Source: Planctomycetota bacterium (GTDB lineage Bacteria; Planctomycetota; UBA1135). Taken from it: a stretch of 64,000 nucleotides of DNA. The notes beneath the pieces are model-generated. The model worked only from the letters and a program-made list of their open reading frames with translations, searched no databases and was not told the DNA's origin. Every line of letters starts with the position of its first letter. The stretch's first letter is position 1. Both the position numbers and the translations under genes were made by a program. Location: NCBI GenBank assembly GCA_008501825.1, contig QQUA01000002.1, forward strand, positions 420,695-484,694, given 5' to 3'. This document shows, piece after piece, positions 1 through 9,312 of this stretch.

Positions 1-43
1 GGAAGGGAAGCAAGGATGCCGGTGGATCGGGTCCAACTCCGGG

Positions 44-1441
44 CTACCTTAACAAGGGCTCCAAATCTGGGCTTCCCGGGTCGCTGGCGACCAATTGCAC
101 CCTTCGCAGCTTTAATTTTCCTGCCTGCCCGCCATGGTCCATAGGATCGAGCCGCAAACCGATCATGCTGCCCCGGTAATGCTCGGAATCGGTCAATGGC
201 AACCGATAGCGGTACCATTTCCCGTCCCGTTTCCACTTCCAGCGCCGGCTGCACTCGGCCGAATAATTTGGTTGCCCAATCGGTTTCCAAAAGACCTGCC
301 CGTAGCTTTCCACTTCCCCCTCGAAAGCCGCCTCCAGCAGTAACACCGGGGCTCGTTCCGCCTGCCAAAGCACCGCTGGAGAGATCAATTGTGGATCCGG
401 TTCCGTCGTCGTCAAAACCAAGGCGTCCTGAATCGGCCAACCCTGATCTTGGACCCGATGGTAAATCCAGTGCTGGCGGTCTTTCATAAAATGCCAATGA
501 GGTAACTCTTGCCGCGGTTTCGATGCCACTCTGGCACGAATCTCTTCAAGGCTTCCGACAATCAATTCGCATCGAAACTCATATGCAATTCCCCGATCCA
601 AAACCTCGCTGTGCAGCGGGGCGAGATAACCGCAGGGGGAGTCTTTGGAACCGCCGGTCCCCGGCTGCAAATGGAAACCGCCGACGAATTCCAACGCGCC
701 GGGGTGCCAAACTCCGACACCGAAATCCTGTTCATCGACCAGGGCGGCCCAGGATTCGGTGGCCAGAAAATGAGTCCAGGGAAAACCACCAGGCGCCTTC
801 TTGGCAATTTCGGACAAAGGACCACCTGTAAAGGGCTTTTCTCCGGTGTAGGTCCACAAGCGATGATAAGGAGCATTCAAATAAACCGCCGGAAGCTCCT
901 GATGGCGGCCCGAATAAAGGGTGGGGTCGGCCCGCCGATTGCGCATCAGCCCTCGAAGCAGCACCGCCGGACCGTCGAGTCGCAGCTCAACCTGAAACTC
1001 GCATTCAGCCGGTCGATTCTTCAAAGGCCAAATCTTCGGCCGGCAACGTAGCCAAATCCGCTCACCGTCATTTCGGTGTTCGAGCAACTCGGAACGAAAG
1101 CCGTAGCAATCGCCACTTTGAATCGGATTCCAACCAAGCGCCCGCCAATGTTCTGAAACGGTGGCCCCTTCCGGCACGAAAGGATTCGGCCCGGAATAAA
1201 AAGACAGTTGAATCTGCCGGCCCCAATCGTAGTTGTTGACCAGATTTCCTTTCCGGGAATTTGCCGACAGCCAAGTGATCGAGCCACCCAGTTCCAGATC
1301 GACCCCTACCCGGAGATGCTCGTTTTCCAGATAACTCATCTTGGAAACCGACTCTTGGCCGACAAGCAAGCCGCAGGCCCCGGCCCACAGGAAGACGCCA
1401 ATCGGCCACCGGCGCCTGAATCTATGGAATGCGCGAATCAT
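44..1441 (-). CDS. Secreted protein of unknown function, third gene of the macroglobulin/PBP1C operon
   Basis: I do not recognise this 465-residue protein. The ATG at 1441 overlaps the TGA of pbpC in an ATGA, so I prefer it to a longer frame reading back to 1585. The N-terminus has basic residues (RAFHRFRRR), a hydrophobic stretch ending near GLLVG and then QES, which looks like a signal peptide. The mature part is rich in aromatic residues and alternating beta-type segments (for example LRVGVDLELGGSITWLS), loosely recalling the sugar-mutarotase or beta-sandwich folds of carbohydrate-active proteins. That resemblance is weak. It is translationally coupled to pbpC, so a periplasmic role beside the wall synthase is inferred. 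Confidence 0.75.
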   Translation of the reverse strand: MIRAFHRFRRRWPIGVFLWAGACGLLVGQESVSKMSYLENEHLRVGVDLELGGSITWLSANSRKGNLVNNYDWGRQIQLSFYSGPNPFVPEGATVSEHWRALGWNPIQSGDCYGFRSELLEHRNDGERIWLRCRPKIWPLKNRPAECEFQVELRLDGPAVLLRGLMRNRRADPTLYSGRHQELPAVYLNAPYHRLWTYTGEKPFTGGPLSEIAKKAPGGFPWTHFLATESWAALVDEQDFGVGVWHPGALEFVGGFHLQPGTGGSKDSPCGYLAPLHSEVLDRGIAYEFRCELIVGSLEEIRARVASKPRQELPHWHFMKDRQHWIYHRVQDQGWPIQDALVLTTTEPDPQLISPAVLWQAERAPVLLLEAAFEGEVESYGQVFWKPIGQPNYSAECSRRWKWKRDGKWYRYRLPLTDSEHYRGSMIGLRLDPMDHGGQAGKLKLRRVQLVASDPGSPDLEPLLR

Positions 1442-3492
1442 CACCACAATCGCCGAACTTCGAACCCAAGCTGTGTCGTGCGGCCGTCCTTGGCCACCGC
1501 TCGCAACCGATGACGACCGGGTTTCAGCTCCAAGAGAGGGGCCGGCTGGGCGCCTTGGCCAAGCATGCGGCCGTTTAAAAACCAATGAAATTCTTCCTGC
1601 GGCCGAACCTGTACCTGCAAGGCCAAGGTCTCTTCAGAACAAAGATAACTCGCCTCGGAAGCTGGAAAGTCAATCCGCAACGGCTCCGGCCCTTGAAACC
1701 ACGGCTTGCGCAAAGGCTCTTCTTTTTCCAGAGGAATGGGCTCGACTTCACCGGCCAACCGGGGATGTTGAAACAGCCGCACTAACAAGGGCTCCGCCAC
1801 CTGCCGGCCGACCAATTCAGGATGGCCGGCGCCGGAAACGTCTCCGATCCAAACGCCGATGGCGAAGCGACCGTTATGCCCTACTGCCACGGCATCACGC
1901 CGGCCGGCACTGGTTCCGGTCTTCCACATGAACCAAGCGCTTTGTCCGGGTAAAGCATCGGCTAAACCGGCAGCCGGACGGTTTCGGCAGGAAAGGACAT
2001 GGTCCAACTGGCGACAACTGCGCTCCCCCAGCACTCGGCGAGGGGGAACCGGCTCCTGATCGGTGAACATCCTCCAAGGCAAATGCAGTCCTCCCCGTCC
2101 CAAACAGGCGTAAGCATTGACCAAATCCACCAAGCGGACTTCCACTGCCCCGGTGGCCAAGGCCAAGCCGCCTCGATGGGCCGCTTCTTCTGCAAAAACC
2201 AACCCGGCAGCCTCCAACACTCCCACCCCGGCCTCCACTCCCAGGGCTTCCAAAATTCGAATCGCCGGCAAGTTCAACGACCGTTGCAAGGCCTCTTCCG
2301 CCGAAACCCAACCTTTCACGGTCGAATCGAAGTTTTCCGGACGCCAACCTTGCCTTTGTAGGGATTGATCGGGCACCAGGCTGCTGGGTACCAAGCGGCC
2401 GCGATCAAAAGCGGCGCCATAAAAGAAGGGCTTTAGAGCCGAACCCGGGCTACGCCAAGCGGTGGCTCCGTTGACTTGGCCGGCTCGGGGCGCCCAAAAA
2501 TCTGGAGACCCCAACAAGGCTCGAATTTCGCTTCCGGCCAAGTCAATGACCACGATGGCCAGGTGAAGATCTTGGTTCAGGGATTGGACGTGCTGCAGAG
2601 CCAATGAAACCACGGCTCGTTGCACTTCCAAATCCAAAGTTGTGCCACCGCCTTGAGCCCTCGCTTGCAAAACCATGGCATTCCAGTGTTCCGCGCCGCT
2701 CTGGCCAAGACGCCGGCCGGCTCCGGTCAAGGGAAAAACGTGCAAAGCCTGAGCCTGGGTTTGCCGGCAGGTGGATTCATCGATATAGCCTTCCTCAAAC
2801 ATCCGCCGAAGCACTTCATTTCGCCTTCGCTTGGCGGCTTGCGGGTGGCGGTCGGGGCAATAGAAACTTGGAGATTGGGGAAGCCCGGCCAGGAGAGCCG
2901 CCTCCGCCAAACTTAACTCGGAGGCGGATTTACCGAACCAAAGTCGGCTGGCGGCTTCCGCTCCGCGAACGTTTCCGCCATAAGGAGCCAAGTTCAGATA
3001 AAGCTCGAGGATTTCCTCTTTGTCGATGCGGCGTTCCAATTGCAAGGCTCGCAAACTTTCTTTCAGCTTCGTCGACAAAGTTCTCCGACTCGGATCCAAC
3101 ATCTTGCACACCTGCATGGTCAGGGTGCTGGCTCCGGAAACAATTTCGCCGGCGATTAGGTTGTGCCCGAAGGCACGCATCACCGCCAAGGAATCCACCC
3201 CCGGATGTTGATGGAAGCGGCTGTCTTCCACCGCCAAAGTCGCTTCCACTAAATGCGGATGAATTTGATCCAAAGCGATGGGGAGCCGCCACTGCTCGTC
3301 CCGGGCCACTCTGGCCGCCAACACTCTTCCATGGCGGTCGAACACCAGAGGGCTGGAGGGCGGCGCCTCCAGCAGGTCCTCGGGAAAGGGATAGATTTGC
3401 CAACAGATGCCGATCACGGCGGCGGCCACGACCGCGGTGATCAAGCTGGACCGCCACGTCCATTTCCAAAGTTTTCGAACGAGGATTTTCAC
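1441..3492 (-). CDS. pbpC: Penicillin-binding protein 1C, bifunctional peptidoglycan synthase
   Basis: 683 residues. A membrane anchor at about 16-33 is followed by a GT51 glycosyltransferase domain with the catalytic EDSRFHQHPG motif (Glu89) and GASTLTMQ at about 120-127. The transpeptidase domain has SALK (Ser351, Lys354), SLN (405-407) and KTGTS (Lys524). The last 80 or so residues match the BiPBP_C module. Family knowledge: it polymerises lipid II and can cross-link peptides on the outer face of the inner membrane. The start is GTG at 3492, overlapping the TGA of the macroglobulin gene by four bases (GTGA), which indicates translational coupling. The yfhM-pbpC pairing is the classical arrangement in bacteria. 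Confidence 0.95.
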   Translation of the reverse strand: MKILVRKLWKWTWRSSLITAVVAAAVIGICWQIYPFPEDLLEAPPSSPLVFDRHGRVLAARVARDEQWRLPIALDQIHPHLVEATLAVEDSRFHQHPGVDSLAVMRAFGHNLIAGEIVSGASTLTMQVCKMLDPSRRTLSTKLKESLRALQLERRIDKEEILELYLNLAPYGGNVRGAEAASRLWFGKSASELSLAEAALLAGLPQSPSFYCPDRHPQAAKRRRNEVLRRMFEEGYIDESTCRQTQAQALHVFPLTGAGRRLGQSGAEHWNAMVLQARAQGGGTTLDLEVQRAVVSLALQHVQSLNQDLHLAIVVIDLAGSEIRALLGSPDFWAPRAGQVNGATAWRSPGSALKPFFYGAAFDRGRLVPSSLVPDQSLQRQGWRPENFDSTVKGWVSAEEALQRSLNLPAIRILEALGVEAGVGVLEAAGLVFAEEAAHRGGLALATGAVEVRLVDLVNAYACLGRGGLHLPWRMFTDQEPVPPRRVLGERSCRQLDHVLSCRNRPAAGLADALPGQSAWFMWKTGTSAGRRDAVAVGHNGRFAIGVWIGDVSGAGHPELVGRQVAEPLLVRLFQHPRLAGEVEPIPLEKEEPLRKPWFQGPEPLRIDFPASEASYLCSEETLALQVQVRPQEEFHWFLNGRMLGQGAQPAPLLELKPGRHRLRAVAKDGRTTQLGFEVRRLW

Positions 3493-6400
3493 CGCGGAAG
3501 GTCCACTCGGCCCCCACCTGAAATGGAAGCGAGAGCCGGTTCGTACATGCAGGATGCCTGCAACGGCGGGATTTCAAAGCTACCGTGGCCGACCACTCTT
3601 AAAGGATAGAAGTACACGGCAGGTTCCCGGCGGGCGGAAGCAAACAAAAGGACTCGATCATCCAAGAATTCCACCCGATCCGGCGACGCCGAGGAAGAGG
3701 ATGCCCAGCGTTGACTGGAGGACAACCGGGGGTTTTCCACTTCCAAAGCGGCGGGGAGGGCATCGACCACCACCACGTTGTCGATCGCATCGTTCGGCGG
3801 CAAACCCGGTGCCGTCAGCTCGATCTCGGCAATGACCAAGTCACCCAACTTCCACTTTTCCGGAGGGAAGTCGCGGCCGTCGGTTTGCAACCAACGACGC
3901 CGGACCCGGAGGCCGCGGTCGTACTCCTGGGAGGTTTCGGCTGCGGCAAATCCCTCGCTGGAAAGGACGGCGTAAATCGGAACCGCCCCCTCGTTCTGTA
4001 ACGTGATCTCTTGATCGGAGGCCTCCAATTGCCAACTTTGGCCGGCTAGGTTTTGCAAGGCGTATCTCTCTTCGCCCATTTGCCAGCGGGCTGCCACCGG
4101 TCCATCGCCGCGTTGGGGAAACGCCGCTTGCCAACGGCTCAAGCTGCGAAATGCGGAAGCCGTTTCCAAAGTATTGCGCCAGTGTCCTTGTTGTCGAGCT
4201 TGCCAAATCCGGTCGACCAGCACCGGCACCCAAGGATGCTCTTTCTGCAAATCCAACAGGACGTCCAACAACACCGCTTCCTGATGGGTTTGAGAAGTCA
4301 AGCGCCGGGAAAGGCTCAAACCGACGTTTTGGGTCAAGCTGTCTTCCAATAGCAAGGCCTGGGCTCGATCGCGGCGCCCCAAATCCAGCCAAGCCGCCGC
4401 CAGATGGGCTCGAGCCGCCAAATCCAACTCGGCAGCTTGTTCGCTCAACCGATTCATCCAAGGATGCGGGGGCCTTCCCGCTCGAACCAAAACGCGACAG
4501 GAAAGCGCCCGGTTCGAAGGCGGAACGGAAGGGTTCAACGCAGCCAAGGAATCGGTCAAAAAGTCCAACAAGGGTTCCAGCAAGCCGCGGGGCAATTCGA
4601 AACCTTGCTCCTGGGCTTCCAACAGGACCGTAGCGGCATAGGCACTCCCCCACGCTTGGCTTTGATTGGATCCGGGCCAGTAAGCCAAGCCGCCACCGGC
4701 GGTTTGAAAGGAAGCCAAGCGTTGCAACCCGCGGCGAATCAAGTCCGCCACCAGCTTTTCCCGGCTTTGGCCGCTTTCCGGATTTTGCTGCAAATGAATC
4801 GAAGCTTCCAACAAAGCCAGCAAGCGGCTGCTGGTTTGTTCCAGGCAACCATAGGGATAGGCCAACAGTTGTTCCAAAGCCGGCCTTAAGTTCGCTTGAG
4901 GTAGCGGAGAAATCTCCAAGCGCCGCCAAACCGGACCCTCAAATTGTTCCGACACCGGAAAGCGCAGCCGGCCGCCGGGAGGCAGTTGCTGAATCGCCAG
5001 TTCCCCGTGCAAGGGCCGGCCGGGTCGAACCGGAAACTCCAGGCTCTCCCGCCACAAGCGCTTGGATTCCTTCCCCTGGAAATAGAGCTCAAGATCAAGG
5101 GCAGCGGTACCGGGCTCGACGGCTTCGACTTGCAACCACAACAAGCTTTGATCTTGGGCGGCAATGGACGCTGATTGCGGGGCTCGGAAACGGATCGGTC
5201 CGCGGCTGTTCCATTGCAGATGCAAATCCACGGCTTCTTCCCCGCGGTTAAAGATTTTCACCGGCAAACTGGTCTGATCGCCCGGCGCCAGAAAGCGAGG
5301 CCGGCCGACTTCGGCCATAAGCGGAGCTTGCAGCTTAAGTCGCCGTTCGATGCGCCCGTAACGGTCTCCAGCCGCCACCACCGCCATAACTCGCAAGGCA
5401 CCGCTTCGCGGCGGCAGGGCCAACGCAAATTTGGCGTGACCGTTCTCGTCCAATGGCCTCGACTCAAACCAAAGCACATCGGATGGGCGGCGCCGGCTGG
5501 GCACCGGGTTGCGACGGCGTCGAATTCGACTGCGTTCATCGCCTCCGATGTGAAGCCAGGATTCCGGTGCAAACTGGTCCGGCAGCAAATCGCCGAACAT
5601 GTCCACGGTCCGAACCCAAGGGCGGCGACGACCGAAAAAATGGGCAATGGGATCGGGAACCGAATATTCGGTGGCCTGCAACACTCCTTCGTCCACGGCC
5701 CAAAGATGAACCCGGGCTTGGGCCAAGTCCGAGGGATTCAAACCCTCCGGCGGCAAAACCGCTCGCACTTCCACGGTTTGTCCTGGAATGACCTGAAAAC
5801 CGTCCGCCGGCCATGGCGCTTCTTCCGCCCCTTCCAGATGTAATTGCAAGGGCAAGTTCCGCTGTCGGTGGTCGGTTTTCAATCGCACCATGCCTTGGGC
5901 TCGATGCGGTTGCCAGGAACTTTCCTCAGGTTGCACCGGACGAACCAAGGAAGCGCTGACAAAAGCGTCGCCGCGGACGCCGGGCGGCACTTGCAAGCTC
6001 AAAGTCCCTTGAGTCTGAGGCCAATCCAACACTTGTTGTTGCAAAACCTCATCGGTTTCCAAGCACAAATAAAGCGTTCCGGGATAAGGACTCTGAATTT
6101 GAAGTTGGGCCCGATCTCCCGGACGATAGCTTTCCTGATCGAAGCTCAATTGCAAGCGCTCGCCCGAGGCCAGGGCCAAGGCTCGAGCTTCGGCTTCTCC
6201 CTCGGCGGCGGTCCATTCCATTTCGGTAACCAAGCCGCTTTCTACGTCGATCAACTGAGCGCGATAACGACCGGGTGCCGGAAGCTGAACCGGAATCTGG
6301 CCGCGGTCCGCCCCGGCGACCGTTTCCTCCTGCAGCAAGCGCAGCTCCTCTTGCCTCTGCCAGCGCATACGCCGGCCTTGTTGCACTAGAACCGATTGCT

Positions 6401-8894
6401 CTTGAATCATCCACAATTTGAAAACCATGTCTCCCGGTTCGGCCGTTTGATCTTGACCATTCACTTGGACCCAAGGCAATGGCCAACTCGAGCCAGGAGG
6501 AACCCAACCTTGAACCGGTGGTGCCATTCCAAGATGCCGGGGAGCCGTATCGACAATCGTGTCCGCCCTTTGATGCACGCTGCGGCTGCCGGGTTCGCTG
6601 ACGGTGAATTCTCCAGTCAACTGAAAACGGCCAAGCACTTGTGCATCCAGTTCGATTTCGCCTTGCCAGCGGCCTTCCTTATCCAAAGCGGCTTTTTGAA
6701 TCCCACTGAAACTTCGATTTTCAGCGGTTAATTGCAAGGGCCCGAAACGATAATCTGGAAAGCGTTCGGAATGGAAACGTTTCGGCTGCAAGCGCCAAGT
6801 CACTTTCAACGGCAAGGCTGCCGCCGCCGCTCCAAATAAATAGCGAGCTTCTGCAACTGCGGTCGGAGAAGTCCCGGCGAAGTATTGCGGCTGTTGCCAA
6901 GCGGCTTTCATTTCCATTCGAGCGGGAATGAAGGCTTCGACCAAAGCGAAGCAGTCGCCCAAAACTCGATTCTCGCCGGGAATAGAAGCCCGAAACCGCC
7001 AAGGACCGGTTTGGGCGTCTTCTTCGATCGCCACGTCCAAGTGAAACCAACCTTGGTCGCCAGTTTCGGCCGGCAAGGTCCGAATCACCTGACCGTCCGG
7101 TCGTTCCACTTCGATTTCCACCGGCACGGTACCGGGAAGGCGTCCGTCGGCTTGGCGCATCAAGCCGCTGAGATGAACCGTTTCTCCAGGTCGATAAACG
7201 CCGCGTTCGGAATAGAGCTGAAGGTCGTAATGCTGCGGAGGACGACGTCCCTCGGCATCCGCCCCGGACCAAGACCAGGGGTTGCGATCCAAGATCAGAT
7301 AACTTTGATCCTGGCCGCGGGTGGCCAGCAATACCCACGGCTGGCCGTCGGGATGATCCGCCGGCACCGAAAAAGAAAGCAATCCGGAAGCGTTGGTGCG
7401 GCCACGAGCCAACACTTGGTTGTTGTAGCTGCGGGCCTCCACTTCGACCCCGGCCATCGGTTTGGCGCTGTGCAATGAAGTTGCCCAAACTTGCCATTGC
7501 TTGCGGCCGCGTTTGGCGGTCAATGCGATATCGGTTAAAGCCACCACCGCCCAATCGGAAGTCCACGCCCGCCCGACTCCGCGGACCTTCACGTGGTGGA
7601 TTCCCAAAGGACTCTCCAGCACCCGGCCCAACTCGATCACCGCGTCTTCCACTTGATTGTGGTTCAGATCCAAGTCAAAGGTCCGGCGTGCCGCTTCCCG
7701 AGTGGTCGCCCGTCGCCGGTGGCCCTGCAGATAAGGCACCAGGTTGTTGGGAAGAACTCGCTCGGCCACCACTTCAACCTGTTTTAGATTGACCACCTCC
7801 AGTGGCATTTGCAGCGCACCCCGAGGCGACAGAAAACCACGATACCAAGGAAGGTGCACTCGGGGCTTGCGGTCAGGAATCTGAACTTCCACTTCCTGAG
7901 CTTCCTCCAAACGGCGCCCGTCTTTCGCCACCACTCCCGCCGGGATGAAAAAGCGGTAATTCCGGCCGGGTTCAAAGGCTCCGGACATCTGCCAGCGATC
8001 CCGCCAGCGATGCCAACGGACCTTGGCCTCTGGCAGTTCCGGTTCCACTCGGATGGGAGCCGGTTCGAAAGCCCGATCCAAAGGAGCGGAAAAAAGGAAT
8101 TCCACCGAAGCCCGATCGCCCGACTCAAAACCGCTGAAGCGGGCCTGCAGCAAACTGAAATGGACGGGAAGGGTGAAGCGGTGCACCCAGTCCTGGCCCA
8201 AGGGCAAAACGGCTTCCCTGCCCTCGCCGGTCAACTCCCGACCCAGGCGCAATTCCACTTCGGTGCCCTTCGGCCGGTTAAAAACCAAGGCCATGGCGCC
8301 GCCAGACTCCTGGTAGGCCTCCTGCCAATCCAAGGGGTCACCGGTTTTGAGATCCAAGATCTTCACATGCTCCCGCAGGGAAGCCAGGGCAACCGGTTGG
8401 TTGAACCTGAGCTGGATTTGAAAAGCGTCTCCAGGCAGGGCTTGGATCCAACTTTCGGCGACTTCCAGAGGCGAAGTCGCAAAAGAGATCACCCGTTCCC
8501 CGAGCCAACGCCAGCCGCTGAGCTCTTCGAAGTTATCCAGAACCTCTACCCGATAAACCCGCCCCGGCTGCAAGGGTTGCTCGAGAACGAACTCCAATTG
8601 CTTCGGACTTTGCCAAATCCAACTTCCCTGAAGCGGCGGCTGCCATTGCAAAAAGGCTTCCGGCGGCAAATCTTGACCTTGTTCCAAGCTGTCGATCAAC
8701 GGCCGATCGAAGCAAAGACGGAGGGCGGAAGCTTGCTCCAGGGCTTCTTGCGGCTCGGTTCGCAACAATCGCACCGAATCCGGCGCTCCGGCGGAAAGGC
8801 TTTGCTGCAACCAAAGCCATCCAAGAATGTTGACGACCAAAAAGGGTAGAACCCAAACCCAGGGTGAAATTTGAAGGGAGGCGTTGGACTTCAT
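3489..8894 (-). CDS. Bacterial alpha-2-macroglobulin family protein with intact thioester
   Basis: 1801 residues. A hydrophobic segment at about 12-30 (VWVLPFLVVNILGWLWLQQ) acts as signal anchor; unlike the E. coli homologue there is no lipobox cysteine. Long MG-type beta domains follow, including a YSERGVYRPGETVHLSG MG2-like segment. The thioester motif YGCLEQ is intact (Cys1350, Gln1353), so it should trap proteases covalently. The C-terminal part ends in a beta-rich receptor-like domain. Family knowledge: these proteins entrap foreign proteases in the periplasm while PBP1C repairs the wall. It is first in a three-gene operon. Start is ATG at 8894 without a clear Shine-Dalgarno. Confidence 0.95.
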   Translation of the reverse strand: MKSNASLQISPWVWVLPFLVVNILGWLWLQQSLSAGAPDSVRLLRTEPQEALEQASALRLCFDRPLIDSLEQGQDLPPEAFLQWQPPLQGSWIWQSPKQLEFVLEQPLQPGRVYRVEVLDNFEELSGWRWLGERVISFATSPLEVAESWIQALPGDAFQIQLRFNQPVALASLREHVKILDLKTGDPLDWQEAYQESGGAMALVFNRPKGTEVELRLGRELTGEGREAVLPLGQDWVHRFTLPVHFSLLQARFSGFESGDRASVEFLFSAPLDRAFEPAPIRVEPELPEAKVRWHRWRDRWQMSGAFEPGRNYRFFIPAGVVAKDGRRLEEAQEVEVQIPDRKPRVHLPWYRGFLSPRGALQMPLEVVNLKQVEVVAERVLPNNLVPYLQGHRRRATTREAARRTFDLDLNHNQVEDAVIELGRVLESPLGIHHVKVRGVGRAWTSDWAVVALTDIALTAKRGRKQWQVWATSLHSAKPMAGVEVEARSYNNQVLARGRTNASGLLSFSVPADHPDGQPWVLLATRGQDQSYLILDRNPWSWSGADAEGRRPPQHYDLQLYSERGVYRPGETVHLSGLMRQADGRLPGTVPVEIEVERPDGQVIRTLPAETGDQGWFHLDVAIEEDAQTGPWRFRASIPGENRVLGDCFALVEAFIPARMEMKAAWQQPQYFAGTSPTAVAEARYLFGAAAAALPLKVTWRLQPKRFHSERFPDYRFGPLQLTAENRSFSGIQKAALDKEGRWQGEIELDAQVLGRFQLTGEFTVSEPGSRSVHQRADTIVDTAPRHLGMAPPVQGWVPPGSSWPLPWVQVNGQDQTAEPGDMVFKLWMIQEQSVLVQQGRRMRWQRQEELRLLQEETVAGADRGQIPVQLPAPGRYRAQLIDVESGLVTEMEWTAAEGEAEARALALASGERLQLSFDQESYRPGDRAQLQIQSPYPGTLYLCLETDEVLQQQVLDWPQTQGTLSLQVPPGVRGDAFVSASLVRPVQPEESSWQPHRAQGMVRLKTDHRQRNLPLQLHLEGAEEAPWPADGFQVIPGQTVEVRAVLPPEGLNPSDLAQARVHLWAVDEGVLQATEYSVPDPIAHFFGRRRPWVRTVDMFGDLLPDQFAPESWLHIGGDERSRIRRRRNPVPSRRRPSDVLWFESRPLDENGHAKFALALPPRSGALRVMAVVAAGDRYGRIERRLKLQAPLMAEVGRPRFLAPGDQTSLPVKIFNRGEEAVDLHLQWNSRGPIRFRAPQSASIAAQDQSLLWLQVEAVEPGTAALDLELYFQGKESKRLWRESLEFPVRPGRPLHGELAIQQLPPGGRLRFPVSEQFEGPVWRRLEISPLPQANLRPALEQLLAYPYGCLEQTSSRLLALLEASIHLQQNPESGQSREKLVADLIRRGLQRLASFQTAGGGLAYWPGSNQSQAWGSAYAATVLLEAQEQGFELPRGLLEPLLDFLTDSLAALNPSVPPSNRALSCRVLVRAGRPPHPWMNRLSEQAAELDLAARAHLAAAWLDLGRRDRAQALLLEDSLTQNVGLSLSRRLTSQTHQEAVLLDVLLDLQKEHPWVPVLVDRIWQARQQGHWRNTLETASAFRSLSRWQAAFPQRGDGPVAARWQMGEERYALQNLAGQSWQLEASDQEITLQNEGAVPIYAVLSSEGFAAAETSQEYDRGLRVRRRWLQTDGRDFPPEKWKLGDLVIAEIELTAPGLPPNDAIDNVVVVDALPAALEVENPRLSSSQRWASSSSASPDRVEFLDDRVLLFASARREPAVYFYPLRVVGHGSFEIPPLQASCMYEPALASISGGGRVDLPR

Positions 8895-8919
8895 GGCAGG
8901 GAGATGGCTTGTTTGTACC

Positions 8920-8935
8920 AGGGGAATTCACCCCT
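8920..8935. promoter_or_regulatory. Short inverted repeat upstream of the macroglobulin operon
   Basis: AGGGG and CCCCT arms flank AATTCA, 26 bases before the macroglobulin ATG. The arms are only 5 bp. It lies where an operator or the promoter start region would be. I see no convincing -10/-35 pair, so this is a weak call. Confidence 0.25.
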
Positions 8936-9002
8936 TTCCAATCCTTCTCCCCAATCCGCCGAAAGCCGCCCTTAGGCTCGCTAGATGTGGCCCCTAGCCA
9001 AC

Positions 9003-9019
9003 ATTTCCGGCCAGGAAAT
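9003..9019. terminator. Hairpin after the ior operon
   Basis: ATTTCC and GGAAAT arms (6 bp, loop GGCCA) sit at the stop codon of the small TPR-like gene. No T tract follows on the minus strand, so termination is only suggested. Confidence 0.3.
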
Positions 9020-9303
9020 TAAAGGAAGCGTTGCAACAATGTTTCCCGTTCCTGTTGCAAAGAGCCTTCGAAGGGAGCCTGACCGGCGCGCCGATACCAA
9101 TAGCCGGCGTTACTCAAATCGCCTTCCACCCGGTGCAAAAAGGCGTGCAAGATCGCGCCTTCGGGATCGCTCATGGATTGAGCGATTTGGTGAGCCCGCT
9201 CCCACTGCCCTTTAGCCTCATACCAAAGCACGAGCAAGGCAGAAGCAAAGTCCTCAGGCGGCTGATCGCCATCCAGGCTGGCTTGGAACTGATCCAGATT
9301 CAT
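9019..9303 (-). CDS. Small TPR-like hypothetical protein
   Basis: 94 residues. The protein is soluble and helical, with no signal peptide. The segments FASALLVLWYEAKGQWERAHQ and ILHAFLHRVEGDLSNAGYWYRRA have the spacing of two TPR-like helix pairs. Similar short proteins with an AHxxAQ and HxxEGDxxNAxYWYRRA pattern are found in several bacteria as conserved hypotheticals. It starts 9 bases after the acyl-CoA synthetase stop, so it is the last gene of the ior operon. Its function is unknown; a protein-protein adaptor is the most that can be inferred. Confidence 0.8.
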   Translation of the reverse strand: MNLDQFQASLDGDQPPEDFASALLVLWYEAKGQWERAHQIAQSMSDPEGAILHAFLHRVEGDLSNAGYWYRRAGQAPFEGSLQQERETLLQRFL

Positions 9304-9312
9304 GGAAAGACG

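Noticed and set aside
562..876. Long frames opposite or within the leftward genes (for example 562-876, 1895-2347, 3841-4929, 6721-7566).
   Set aside because: They are shadows of the macroglobulin, PBP1C and unknown secreted genes, with arginine/serine-rich compositions and no recognisable motifs.
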